This document shows positions 15,689 through 24,313 of a stretch of 41,076 bases of DNA, piece by piece. Made by a program: the position numbers and the translations under genes. The notes below the pieces were generated by a model. The model was given only the letters and a program-made list of their open reading frames with translations. It was not told the origin of the DNA and did not search any database. Every line of letters begins with the position of its first letter. Positions within the stretch are counted from its first letter, which is position 1. Source of the DNA: an uncultured Ruminococcus sp. (GTDB taxonomy: Bacteria > Bacillota > Clostridia > Oscillospirales > Acutalibacteraceae); NCBI GenBank assembly GCA_902789345.1, contig CADANT010000011.1, positions 1 through 41,076 of the forward strand, given 5' to 3'.

Positions 15689-17926
15689 ATGCCACCAAAA
15701 AAGAGAAGACCAAAAGAAACCGCACCGGTTGCCATTAAGGGTGTTATAGACGGTGCCGGAGAGGTGGTACAGCAGAAAATAGCCACCACAATAGAAGAAA
15801 ACTATATGCCATACGCAATGAGCGTTATATTAAGCCGTGCTATTCCTGAAATTGACGGTTTTAAGCCCAGCCACAGAAAGCTGCTTTACACTATGTATAA
15901 AATGGGTTTGCTGACAGGCGGCAGAACAAAATCAGCCAATATTGTAGGTCAGACCATGCGCCTTAACCCACACGGTGACAGCGCTATATATGACACCATG
16001 GTGCGTTTAAGCCGTGGCTACGAGGCTTTGCTGCACCCGTATATTGACTCTAAGGGTAACTTCGGTAAATTTTACAGCCGAGATATGGCATGGGCGGCCT
16101 CAAGATACACAGAGGCGAAGCTGGACCCAATATGCAGTGAGCTGTTTAAGGATATAGACAGGGACACTGTTGATTTTGTTGATAACTATGACAATACTAT
16201 GAAAGAGCCTACCTTGCTTCCGGCTACATACCCGTCGGTGCTTGTAAATGCAAACACAGGTATAGCTGTAGGTATGGCAAGCAACATTTGCTCGTTTAAC
16301 CTAAAGGAAATTTGCGACACTACCATTGCGCTGATGAAGAACGCTGACCACGATATTTCGTCAACTCTGCCAGCGCCGGATTTTTCGGGCGGTGGTCAGA
16401 TTATTTATGACAAAAAGGTATTTGACGAGATATACAAAACAGGCAGAGGAAGCTTTAAAATGCGCTCAAAGTATTCCTATGACAAGTCTGCAAACTGCTT
16501 GGATATTACCGGAATACCACAGTCTACAACGAGTGAGGCAATAATAGAAAAGGTTATTCAGCTTGTAAAGGCAGGAAAGCTAAAGGAAATTGCCGATATT
16601 CGTGACGAAACAGGCTTAGACGGCTTGAAAATCACCATAGACCTAAAAAGAGGAACAGACCCTGACAAGCTAATGCTAAAGCTGTACAAAATGACGCCTC
16701 TTGAGGACAGCTTCAGCTGTAACTTTAATGTGCTTATAGGCGGTGTGCCTAGGGTACTGGGCATAAAAGAGCTTTTAGACGAGTGGATAGCCTTTAGAGT
16801 AGAATGTGTTCGCCGCAGAACATATTTTGACCTTAACAAGAAAAAGGACAAGCTGCATTTGCTAAAGGGCTTGCAGGCTATTTTGCTTGACATTGACAAG
16901 GCTATTAAAATTGTCAGAGAAACCCCGGAGGAAAGCCAGGTAGTGCCAAACCTAATGGCAGGCTTTGGCATTGACGAGGTACAGGCCGAGTATGTGGCAG
17001 AAATTAAACTGCGACACCTAAACAGAGAGTACATTTTAAAGCGTACCGAGGAAATAGAAAATCTTGAAAAGGAAATTGCGGAGCTTGAAAGTGTACTTGC
17101 AAGCAAGGCGAAAATTAAAAAGATAATTGAAAAGGAGCTTGCAGAGGTTGGCAAAAAGTTTGGTCAGCCACGAAAGAGCATACTTATATACGCCGATGAA
17201 ATTCAGGTAGCCGAGGAAGAAGAGGAAACTCCGGACTTTAATGTAAATATCTTCTATACTCAAGAGGGCTACTTTAAGAAAATTTTACCACAGTCCCTTC
17301 GTATGAGCAGTGAGCAAAAACTAAAAGAGGGTGACAGCGTTGCATACAGCAACGAATGTTCAAACAATGACGAGCTGTTGTTCTTTACAGACAAGGCACA
17401 GGTTTACAAAACAAAGGTAAACGAGTTTAAAGAAACAAAGGCAAGCGCCTTTGGCGACTATGTGCCGGCTAAGCTGAATATGGACGAAAGCGAAAAATCG
17501 CTTTATGTGGTAGACACCAAGGACTACAAGGGCTATATGATATTTGCCTTTGAAAACGGTAAAATTGCAAAGGTTCCTCTTTCAGCTTACGAAACAAAAA
17601 CTAACCGTAAGAAGCTGACAGGTGCTTACAGCGACAAGTCACCTGTAGCGGACATTATATATATTAAAGAGGACTGCGATATTATGCTGACCTCCAGCCA
17701 GGGCAGGGTACTGCTGTTTAATACAGGTGCTATTGCCGAAAAGGCTTCCAGGTCAACTATAGGCGTAAATGTTCTTACACTGAAAAAGGGACACAGACTT
17801 ATTTCTGCCAAGCTGTACAACGAGGGCGACTTAGCAAAGCCAAGCCGATACCGCACAAAAACCCTGCCGGCCGTAGGCTCTACCCTAAGTGCAGAGGATA
17901 AGGCGGAGCAGTTAAGTCTTTTGTAA
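15689..17926 (+). CDS. parC: Type IIA topoisomerase cleavage subunit (ParC-like), divergent
   Basis: The 745-residue subunit cuts and rejoins DNA through Tyr140 in ASRYTEAKL. The winged-helix region contains NPHGDSAIYDTMVRLS, matching the quinolone-resistance region, although the preceding GKYH is replaced. A coiled-coil gate is visible around residues 450-490 (Glu/Lys-rich). The C-terminal region has blade-like repeats, but no GyrA-box of the QRRGGRG type. A decatenating topoisomerase IV role is therefore favoured over gyrase. ATG 15689 is chosen because AAAGGCGG lies 8 nt upstream; the GTG at 15680 overlaps it. Confidence 0.85.
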   Translation: MPPKKRRPKETAPVAIKGVIDGAGEVVQQKIATTIEENYMPYAMSVILSRAIPEIDGFKPSHRKLLYTMYKMGLLTGGRTKSANIVGQTMRLNPHGDSAIYDTMVRLSRGYEALLHPYIDSKGNFGKFYSRDMAWAASRYTEAKLDPICSELFKDIDRDTVDFVDNYDNTMKEPTLLPATYPSVLVNANTGIAVGMASNICSFNLKEICDTTIALMKNADHDISSTLPAPDFSGGGQIIYDKKVFDEIYKTGRGSFKMRSKYSYDKSANCLDITGIPQSTTSEAIIEKVIQLVKAGKLKEIADIRDETGLDGLKITIDLKRGTDPDKLMLKLYKMTPLEDSFSCNFNVLIGGVPRVLGIKELLDEWIAFRVECVRRRTYFDLNKKKDKLHLLKGLQAILLDIDKAIKIVRETPEESQVVPNLMAGFGIDEVQAEYVAEIKLRHLNREYILKRTEEIENLEKEIAELESVLASKAKIKKIIEKELAEVGKKFGQPRKSILIYADEIQVAEEEEETPDFNVNIFYTQEGYFKKILPQSLRMSSEQKLKEGDSVAYSNECSNNDELLFFTDKAQVYKTKVNEFKETKASAFGDYVPAKLNMDESEKSLYVVDTKDYKGYMIFAFENGKIAKVPLSAYETKTNRKKLTGAYSDKSPVADIIYIKEDCDIMLTSSQGRVLLFNTGAIAEKASRSTIGVNVLTLKKGHRLISAKLYNEGDLAKPSRYRTKTLPAVGSTLSAEDKAEQLSLL

Positions 17927-17958
17927 GAAAATTTTGAAGTAAAAATTAATAATATTAC

Positions 17959-17987
17959 TTGAAAATACAGTTTTTATGTGGTATCAT
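17959..17987 (+). promoter_or_regulatory. Promoter for secG
   Basis: TTGAAA (17959-17964), 17 nt, then TATCAT (17982-17987). It lies in the 116-nt gap after parC, giving secG its own transcription start near 17994. Confidence 0.65.
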
Positions 17988-18042
17988 AAAAGCTGAATGA
18001 ATAGTTAAAGTGGCATATTATTACGAAAGGACGAGGACGGAT

Positions 18043-18291
18043 ATGAATATAGTTGACTATATTGTTGGTGCAGTGCTTATTTTGTTTTCAATCATTATGA
18101 TTGCTGTTGTTATTCTGCAAGAGGGTAACTCAAAGGACATAGGCGTTGTAACAGGCGGTGCCGATACATTTTTGTCAAAGAACAAGGCTCGTACAGTAAA
18201 CAGCAAGCTTGCCCGTTGGACAAAGGTTTTGTCTATTGGTTTTGCTTTGCTTGTAGTAGCTCTGAATGTTGTTGACAAGTTTATGCACTAA
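18043..18291 (+). CDS. secG: Preprotein translocase subunit SecG
   Basis: SecG is the small auxiliary membrane subunit of the SecYEG channel. The 82-residue protein has two membrane helices (about 5-26 and 58-78) joined by the family loop VVILQEG...GGADTFLSKNKART. ATG 18043 is chosen because a GAGGA stretch precedes it and the protein then has normal length. An in-frame start at 18010 would add a charged, non-conserved leader. Strong terminators follow. Confidence 0.93.
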   Translation: MNIVDYIVGAVLILFSIIMIAVVILQEGNSKDIGVVTGGADTFLSKNKARTVNSKLARWTKVLSIGFALLVVALNVVDKFMH

Positions 18292-18315
18292 TTTTATTAT
18301 TAAGCAAGAAACTAA

Positions 18316-18347
18316 AGGCACTCCGCAGGGAGTGCCTCTTTCTTGTT
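18316..18347 (+). terminator. Intrinsic terminator of secG
   Basis: A perfect 9-bp stem (18316-18324 with 18329-18337) with a 4-nt loop is followed by CTTTCTTGTTT. It begins 25 nt after the secG stop. Confidence 0.88.
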
Positions 18348-18383
18348 TATGCGGTGCTTATGAAAATAATAAAAGAGAAACAG

Positions 18384-18422
18384 TGCGAGCCTCTAAAAGC
18401 TTATGACTTTTGGAGGCTCGCA
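18384..18422. terminator. Long hairpin, second or convergent terminator
   Basis: A 16-bp stem with a single G-U pair (18384-18399 with 18407-18422) has a 7-nt loop. The plus-strand tail is TTTGTTGATTTT, and the minus-strand tail starts CTGTTTCTCTTTT. It lies between secG and the convergent lipoprotein gene and could stop either transcript. Confidence 0.72.
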
Positions 18423-18707
18423 TTTGTTGATTTTAAAGTTATTTATTTTTTATGATTAAAATATTTTCTTAACCTGCGTGCAGATGCAACAGCAAGCATA
18501 TTTGCAATATTTATTTGACAGATAAAATTATAGCTAGTCACAAATGGTCACTAAACTTATCTGCATAAACAATGAAAATTAAAGCTACAGCCTTTGACAA
18601 CACGCGAATATACAAATGTTAAATGTGTAATGCAAAATAAAAATAGGTTTTGCACAGTTCAGTTGGCAACAAAAGGATTTTACCTTTAAGTACGGACAGT
18701 AAACGGC
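18423..18707. other. Gene-free AT-rich region
   Basis: About 285 bases lie between the long hairpin and the stop codon of the lipoprotein gene. I see no open frame with a ribosome-binding site, no tRNA and no strong hairpin. It is presumably the 3' untranslated region of the minus-strand operon. Confidence 0.5.
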
Positions 18708-19613
18708 TTAAACAAATTGCTCCGTATAGGTTTCGTACTTTCCGCCATAAGTACAGTAGCTTTTTGCACTTTCTAATGTGGTAAAGGTTTTTGCGTTTGC
18801 TTTTACTGTGTCAAAGTTCACGCCGGCATCGGTAAGGGTCATATCACTTTGGGATGCTATGCCCTGTGCGCCTACAACCACATACGCCCAGCCTGTGTCT
18901 TCGTCGCCCTTTTTCATAGGGTTTTCTGTTGTGCTGTCCATATCCTCTGTACAGGTAAGCTCGTTAGAAAGCTCGTAGATTATGTAGTAGGCGTTTTGTG
19001 ATATGTCGTTTTTGTTTACATTGTATATCATAGATATGTCGTGGTAGTTATATGTAAAGTTAAATGAGCCGGACTTGCTCCATTGGTTGTGGTCAAGCTT
19101 GCTTTCAAACTCAAGCCTTATGTTCTTTATATTGTCGTCAATATAACTTTTTGCGGCACGGCGTATGGCTTTGTTCAGCTTGTCTTTATCGTAATTTTCA
19201 AGCTTTTCAGGGTAAAAATCCACGCCGGAAACAATATATTTCTTTTGACTGCAGGTTATTTTATAACCGCCTTTTTCAAATAAATCTTTGTCATATTCGG
19301 CAGTTATTGTGGCCTTGCTTCCGCCTTTTAGCTTGCCGTTGTTTTTGCAGGTGAATTTAAAATTATCCTTTACAATTTCCGTACAGCCGGAGGTGTCAAA
19401 CACGGCAGTGCCTTGTCCCGGACTACCGCTGAAAGTAACGCTTAAACCGTAAAAAGGGTTTATATTTTCGGTTGTTTGGTAGCTTTTTACCGTTCCGTCA
19501 GGATACTGTATGGACGCTGTAGTAAGCTGCTGATTTTTTTCGTATGAACAGCCGCCTAAAAGCATACAGCACCCCAGTATGGCAACTATTGCCCTTATTT
19601 TTGCCCTTTGCAT
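18708..19613 (-). CDS. Predicted lipoprotein of unknown function
   Basis: The 301-residue protein has an N-terminal signal with lipobox LLGGC (18-22), so the mature protein should start at lipidated Cys22 on the outer face of the membrane. The remainder is beta-rich with Lys/Asp/Tyr patches and ends in GGKYETYTEQFV; I recognise no domain. Cys residues beyond the lipobox (C77, C89, C121, C216, C286 approximately) could form disulfides outside the cell. It is the second gene of a minus-strand pair, starting 24 nt after the HAD hydrolase gene. Confidence 0.75.
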   Translation of the reverse strand: MQRAKIRAIVAILGCCMLLGGCSYEKNQQLTTASIQYPDGTVKSYQTTENINPFYGLSVTFSGSPGQGTAVFDTSGCTEIVKDNFKFTCKNNGKLKGGSKATITAEYDKDLFEKGGYKITCSQKKYIVSGVDFYPEKLENYDKDKLNKAIRRAAKSYIDDNIKNIRLEFESKLDHNQWSKSGSFNFTYNYHDISMIYNVNKNDISQNAYYIIYELSNELTCTEDMDSTTENPMKKGDEDTGWAYVVVGAQGIASQSDMTLTDAGVNFDTVKANAKTFTTLESAKSYCTYGGKYETYTEQFV

Positions 19614-19637
19614 TGGCGTAGCTCCTTTACAATGTAG

Positions 19638-20276
19638 TTATGCAAAGATTTTCTTTGCTAATTCCGCCATTTCACTAAAGCTGTGTATGGTGTAGTCAGG
19701 GTTTTCTACATTGCCAAAACCGTACTGTGCATATACAAACGGTATTCCGGCAAAAGCCGTTGCGTCGCAGTCGCCTTGAGTATCGCCTACATAAACAGCC
19801 CTGTCAATGTTGTTCCTTTTTATAAGCAGTTTTATGTTTTCGCCTTTTGAAAGTCCCGTTCCGCCGTTGCACTCAATATCGTCAAAATATTTTTCCAGTT
19901 TGTGCACATGCATAAAGGTTTCTATATAACCGCACTGGCAGTTGCTTATAATATATAGGTTAATGTTTGCTTCTTGCAGTTCTTTAAGGGTTTCCTCCAG
20001 ATGTGGAAAAAGCTTTCCGCCTTTTTCCCCCAGATACTTCTGCTCCTTTTGGGCACACAGTGACATTAGCTCCATTGCTCGTTCTTCCGAAAGCTCCGGA
20101 AAAAACACCTTTGATATTTGCCTTGCGGTTTTTCCCATTTGGGATTTCAGCATTTTTTCTGTTAGTACAAAATCAGTGTCATTGTGGTTTTTTATTTCAT
20201 CATTAAAAGCCTCAACTACAACACCGGCGGAGTCCCACAGTGTGCCGTCAAGGTCAAATATAACAGCATTTTTCAT
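19638..20276 (-). CDS. HAD-superfamily hydrolase (phosphoglycolate phosphatase-like)
   Basis: This 212-residue haloacid-dehalogenase-type phosphatase shows motif I DLDGT (Asp8 nucleophile, Asp10 acid/base), motif II ISNC, motif III Lys in GLSKGENI, and motif IV GDTQGD. The helical cap lies after motif I (about 18-85), as in the phosphoglycolate phosphatase/beta-phosphoglucomutase branch. The substrate cannot be told from sequence. A minus-strand promoter (20346-20318) lies just upstream, so it leads a two-gene operon with the lipoprotein. Confidence 0.88.
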   Translation of the reverse strand: MKNAVIFDLDGTLWDSAGVVVEAFNDEIKNHNDTDFVLTEKMLKSQMGKTARQISKVFFPELSEERAMELMSLCAQKEQKYLGEKGGKLFPHLEETLKELQEANINLYIISNCQCGYIETFMHVHKLEKYFDDIECNGGTGLSKGENIKLLIKRNNIDRAVYVGDTQGDCDATAFAGIPFVYAQYGFGNVENPDYTIHSFSEMAELAKKIFA

Positions 20277-20317
20277 AATTATTCTCCGTTCTGCAAAAAT
20301 GGATTTAATTTATAAAC

Positions 20318-20346
20318 ATTGTAACATATAGAAATTAAATTTTCAC
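20318..20346 (-). promoter_or_regulatory. Promoter for the HAD-lipoprotein operon
   Basis: On the minus strand: GTGAAA (20346-20341), 17 nt, then TACAAT (20323-20318) with an extended -10 TG. It is placed about 40 nt before the HAD start codon. Confidence 0.55.
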
Positions 20347-20447
20347 TAACTTTTGCAAGATATTTATGCGGTGAAAGAGCCAAAAAGGAATAAACGGTTT
20401 TTAATCTGTCAATGATAATGTAAGAAAATTTTAGGAGGCTGTTATAT

Positions 20448-21728
20448 ATGAACGGGCTAAAAATTGAAAAAATTGTAGGCAGACAGGTTTTGGACTCCAG
20501 AGGAAACCCAACGGTAGAAGCGCAGATAACACTGCAAAATGGTGTAACGGCAGGCGCTATAGTGCCAAGCGGCGCGTCTACCGGTGAACACGAGGCTCAC
20601 GAGCTTAGGGATAACAATATGGCGTTGTACGGCGGCAAAAGTGTAACCCAGGCTGTAGAAAACATTAACTCTAAAATATTATCAGAGCTAAAGGGAGTGT
20701 CTGTGCTAAGGCAGACAGAGCTTGACAATATTATGCTTAGCCTTGACAATACCCCAAACAAAAGCAAGCTGGGTGCAAACGCAATTTTGGCGGTATCTCT
20801 TGCCTGTGCAAAAACTGCGGCAAAGGCCCTTAATATTCCTTTGTACAGCTATTTAGGCGGTTGTTACAGCCAAACTATGCCTGTGCCCATGATGAATATT
20901 TTAAACGGCGGAGCACACTCAAATAACAATATTGACATACAGGAGTTTATGATAATGCCTGTAGGGGAAAAAAGCTTTGAGGAGTGTTTAAACAGCTGTT
21001 GTAATGTTTACCATACCCTAGGAAAAATTCTAAAGGAAAGAGGACTTACTACAGCTGTAGGTGACGAAGGCGGCTTTGCGCCGAACCTTAACAGTGACGA
21101 AGAGGCTATAGAGCTTATAATGGAGGCTATTATACAGGCCGGGCTTAATACCAACAAAATGAAAATTGCCCTTGACGCCGCTGCCAGCGAATGGCAAAAG
21201 GGCAGCAGCTACACCCTGCCAAAAAGGGGAACAGATATGACAAGCCAACAGCTTATAGATTACTGGAAACAGCTTGTGAATAAATACCCTATTATTTCTA
21301 TTGAAGACGGATTAGGAGAGAACGACTGGGAGGGCTGGCAAAGCCTTACAGAACAGCTTGGCGATAAGGTGCAGCTTGTAGGTGACGATTTGTTTGTTAC
21401 CAACGCAAAGCGTGTTCAGCAGGGCATACAGCAAAAGGCAGGCAACTCGGTGCTTATTAAAATAAACCAAATAGGCACTTTAAGTGAAACTATGCAGACT
21501 ATAGAGTTGGCAAAGTCCCACGGCTACAGTACGGTTATATCCCACCGAAGCGGAGAAACTGAGGATACCACTATAGCCGACCTTGCTGTAGCGGTAAACG
21601 CAGGTCAAATAAAAACAGGTGCACCTTGCCGTGGCGAGCGTACCGCAAAGTATAACAGACTTTTAAGAATAGAAGAGCAGCTTGGAAAGGGCGCTTTGTA
21701 CGGCAACAGCAAAATATTAGGTCTGTAA
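20448..21728 (+). CDS. eno: Enolase
   Basis: Enolase converts 2-phosphoglycerate to phosphoenolpyruvate in glycolysis. The 426-residue protein has normal length with all key motifs: [15 protein letters not shown] loop, [10 protein letters not shown], the metal ligands in ALDAA, IEDGL and GDDLFVTN, catalytic Lys in IKINQIG, and the signature [25 protein letters not shown] precedes the ATG. It is monocistronic, between a divergent HAD gene and a terminator, and directly upstream of the starch cluster. That adjacency need not be functional. Confidence 0.97.
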   Translation: MNGLKIEKIVGRQVLDSRGNPTVEAQITLQNGVTAGAIVPSGASTGEHEAHELRDNNMALYGGKSVTQAVENINSKILSELKGVSVLRQTELDNIMLSLDNTPNKSKLGANAILAVSLACAKTAAKALNIPLYSYLGGCYSQTMPVPMMNILNGGAHSNNNIDIQEFMIMPVGEKSFEECLNSCCNVYHTLGKILKERGLTTAVGDEGGFAPNLNSDEEAIELIMEAIIQAGLNTNKMKIALDAAASEWQKGSSYTLPKRGTDMTSQQLIDYWKQLVNKYPIISIEDGLGENDWEGWQSLTEQLGDKVQLVGDDLFVTNAKRVQQGIQQKAGNSVLIKINQIGTLSETMQTIELAKSHGYSTVISHRSGETEDTTIADLAVAVNAGQIKTGAPCRGERTAKYNRLLRIEEQLGKGALYGNSKILGL

Positions 21729-21813
21729 GCCTTTGTATAGTGCTGTGGCAGGCAAAAATATATCGCCGGCGTTCTACAAAATTAAATGAATTAATTATAT
21801 AATTACAAAAATT

Positions 21814-21860
21814 TGCCATCTGTTTATGCAAAGTACACAATAAGCAGGTGGCATTTTCTA
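21814..21860 (+). terminator. Probable terminator of eno
   Basis: A stem of about 13 bp with two G-U pairs (21814-21826 with 21841-21853) and a 14-nt loop is followed by TTTTCTATGTTT. Confidence 0.68.
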
Positions 21861-21893
21861 TGTTTAGGCAGAGCAATAGTTGAGGTAAATTAA

Positions 21894-21922
21894 TTGTAAA
21901 AAATCAATAAATATGCTACAAT
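21894..21922 (+). promoter_or_regulatory. Promoter of the starch cluster (first pullulanase)
   Basis: TTGTAA (21894-21899), 17 nt, then TACAAT (21917-21922) with an extended -10 TG at 21914-21915. The predicted start near 21929 leaves a leader of about 49 nt that includes GGAGGT at 21967-21972. Confidence 0.72.
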
Positions 21923-21977
21923 GAAGAAAAATTTAATAGTAATTGTGTGCATTGTGCCTGCTTGACGGAGGTTACAT

Positions 21978-24254
21978 ATGTTCAAGAAATTTATTACAGG
22001 AGTGTTGACTGCTATGGTTACTTTTTCAACAGTATTTTGTCCTGTGAATGCTGAAGCTGAGGATAATATTAATGCAAAATCAGCAGAGCTGGACAAGCTT
22101 GCATATAGCGGTGATGATCTGGGTGCGGCGTATACACCACAAAAAACTACATTTAAAGTGTGGTCGCCAACTGCAAGTGAAGTAAAGCTGAACCTGTATA
22201 AAACAGGCAGCGACGATGAGGACGGAGCAGAAAAAATTGCTGACTCTGCCATGAATTATGACAAAACCAACGGTGTGTGGAGCATTACCGTTGAGGGGGA
22301 TATTAAAAACACCTACTACACATACTCTGTTACCAATGACGGCGTTACAAATGAGGTCGTAGATATTTACGCTAAGGCCGCAGGAGTAAATGGCAACAGA
22401 GGTATGGTGGTAGATTTGTCCCATACCAACCCTGAAAATTGGTCGCAGGATAAAAGAGTTTTGCCTGAAAAGCAAACAGAGGCTATTGTTTGGGAGGTGC
22501 ATGTCAGAGATTTTTCAAATCAAAAGGAAAGCGGTATAAGCCGGGAGCACAGTGGCAAGTACCTTGCCTTTACAGAAGACGGTACTGCGCTTGAGGGCTG
22601 TGACACCACCCCAACGGGTTTGGCTTACCTAAAGAAATTAGGCGTTACCCATGTACAGATTAATCCTTTCTACGACTTTGGCTCTATAGACGAAACAAAG
22701 CCAAACGGTGAGGAATATAACTGGGGTTACGACCCTAAGAATTATAATGTGCCGGAGGGCAGCTATTCTACCAACCCTTATGACGGCAATGTAAGAATTA
22801 ACGAAGTAAAACAAATGGTACAGGCACTGCACAATGCCGGAATAGGTGTAATTATGGATGTTGTTTACAACCATACATACACCTTAGATGACAGCTATTT
22901 TAATTTAACAGTGCCTAATTACTATTACAGATTTAACGAGGATGGCTCACCTGCAAACAACTCAGGCTGCGGCAACGACACTGCCTCTGAGCGTGCTATG
23001 TACAGCAAGTTTATGGTGGATTCTGTGTACTACTGGGCAAGCGAATACCATATAGACGGCTTCCGCTTTGACCTTATGGGCTTGCACGATGTAGACACTA
23101 TGAAGAAAATAAGAGAAAAGCTTAACACCATAGACAAGCGTATTATTATGTACGGCGAGGCTTGGGACCTAGGGTATGTAGAGGGCGTAGACCTTGCTGT
23201 TCAGAAGAACATCAGTAAAATAGACGGTGTTGCCGCATTTAATGACGGTATAAGAGACGCGATAAAGGGCGACAACTTTGAGGCTGTAGGCAAAGGCTAT
23301 GTACAAGGCAAGGGCGGTACAGTAGGCATAGAGGACGGCGTTATGGCCGCTACAAAGCAGTGGGCAGAAACCCCTGCCGATACAGTTACATATGTTTCCT
23401 GCCATGACAATATGACTTTCTATGACAAGCTGACAGCGTCTGTGCTGGGTACAAAGGATCCGTCCTTGTACAGAAAGCGCAACGAACAGTTGGTGCAAAT
23501 GAACAAGCTGGGGGCTGCCTGTGTGCTTACCTCCCAGGGAATGTCGTTTATGCTGGCAGGAGAGGAAATGGCACGCTCAAAAGACGGCGACCACAACAGT
23601 TATGTTTCTTCACCAACATTAAATCAGATTGATTGGCAGTGTCTGGAGAAGTATGGCGACTTAACAGCCTATTATAAGGGCTTAATAGACCTTAGAAAAA
23701 GCTATGCACCGTTTACAGATGACACAAAAACTACCATTGATAATATGACAGTCTTTAAGAATACCGACACAAAGGTGCTGGGCTTTATGATGACCAATAA
23801 GCTTACAGCTGATACTCAATGGGATAAAGTGATTTGCATTTTTAATGCAAATACAGACAAAAATGTTGAGGTTCAGCTAGAGGGTGAAAACCTGCCTGAA
23901 AATTGGGTAGTAGTTGTAAACAATGTTTCAGCCGGTGTGGAAAAGCTAAAAGAGATAGAGGGCACAAAGGTAACAGTGCCAAGTACATCTGCAATGGTTT
24001 TGGTTGACAAAGAAAGCTTTGAAAAGGCAAATATTAAGGCTGATACGGATTTCCAACAAACGCTTATTGAAAACACCGCACATGAGGCAGCTACACAGCT
24101 AAGCACAGTGGGGGAAAAACGCCTTGCAAAGAGAGGCAAAGACCACAAAGCTCTGAAAATTGCCGGTATAGTTGCAGGTACGGCGGCCGGTGTTGCAGCA
24201 GTGGCTGCAGGCGCAGTTGTGCTGAAAAAGAAAAAAGGAAAAAAGAGAAAATAA
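21978..24254 (+). CDS. pulA: Type I pullulanase (GH13), secreted and C-terminally membrane-anchored
   Basis: This debranching enzyme for alpha-1,6 links in starch and pullulan is 758 residues long. A signal peptide (about 1-26) is followed by a CBM48-like beta domain (about 45-140) and the GH13 barrel. Motifs: YNWGYDP (247-253, type I pullulanase hallmark), region I DVVYNH (294-299), region II GFRFD with nucleophile Asp365, region III GEAWD with acid/base Glu394, and region IV SCHDN with Asp477. The C-terminus is unusual: an Ala/Gly/Val membrane helix (about 727-749) ends in KKKKGKKRK, with no LPxTG sortase motif and no dockerin. The enzyme should be displayed on the cell membrane. It is 59 nt upstream of a paralogous pullulanase. 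Confidence 0.93.
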   Translation: MFKKFITGVLTAMVTFSTVFCPVNAEAEDNINAKSAELDKLAYSGDDLGAAYTPQKTTFKVWSPTASEVKLNLYKTGSDDEDGAEKIADSAMNYDKTNGVWSITVEGDIKNTYYTYSVTNDGVTNEVVDIYAKAAGVNGNRGMVVDLSHTNPENWSQDKRVLPEKQTEAIVWEVHVRDFSNQKESGISREHSGKYLAFTEDGTALEGCDTTPTGLAYLKKLGVTHVQINPFYDFGSIDETKPNGEEYNWGYDPKNYNVPEGSYSTNPYDGNVRINEVKQMVQALHNAGIGVIMDVVYNHTYTLDDSYFNLTVPNYYYRFNEDGSPANNSGCGNDTASERAMYSKFMVDSVYYWASEYHIDGFRFDLMGLHDVDTMKKIREKLNTIDKRIIMYGEAWDLGYVEGVDLAVQKNISKIDGVAAFNDGIRDAIKGDNFEAVGKGYVQGKGGTVGIEDGVMAATKQWAETPADTVTYVSCHDNMTFYDKLTASVLGTKDPSLYRKRNEQLVQMNKLGAACVLTSQGMSFMLAGEEMARSKDGDHNSYVSSPTLNQIDWQCLEKYGDLTAYYKGLIDLRKSYAPFTDDTKTTIDNMTVFKNTDTKVLGFMMTNKLTADTQWDKVICIFNANTDKNVEVQLEGENLPENWVVVVNNVSAGVEKLKEIEGTKVTVPSTSAMVLVDKESFEKANIKADTDFQQTLIENTAHEAATQLSTVGEKRLAKRGKDHKALKIAGIVAGTAAGVAAVAAGAVVLKKKKGKKRK

Positions 24255-24313
24255 TTTGATAATCATCCTGCGTTTGCAGAGGTTATATATATGATTCACA
24301 AGGAGGATTAGAA

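Noticed and set aside
24090-24254. Sortase (LPxTG) anchoring of the first pullulanase
   Set aside because: The hydrophobic helix and basic tail are present, but no LPxTG-like motif precedes them, so simple membrane anchoring is favoured.
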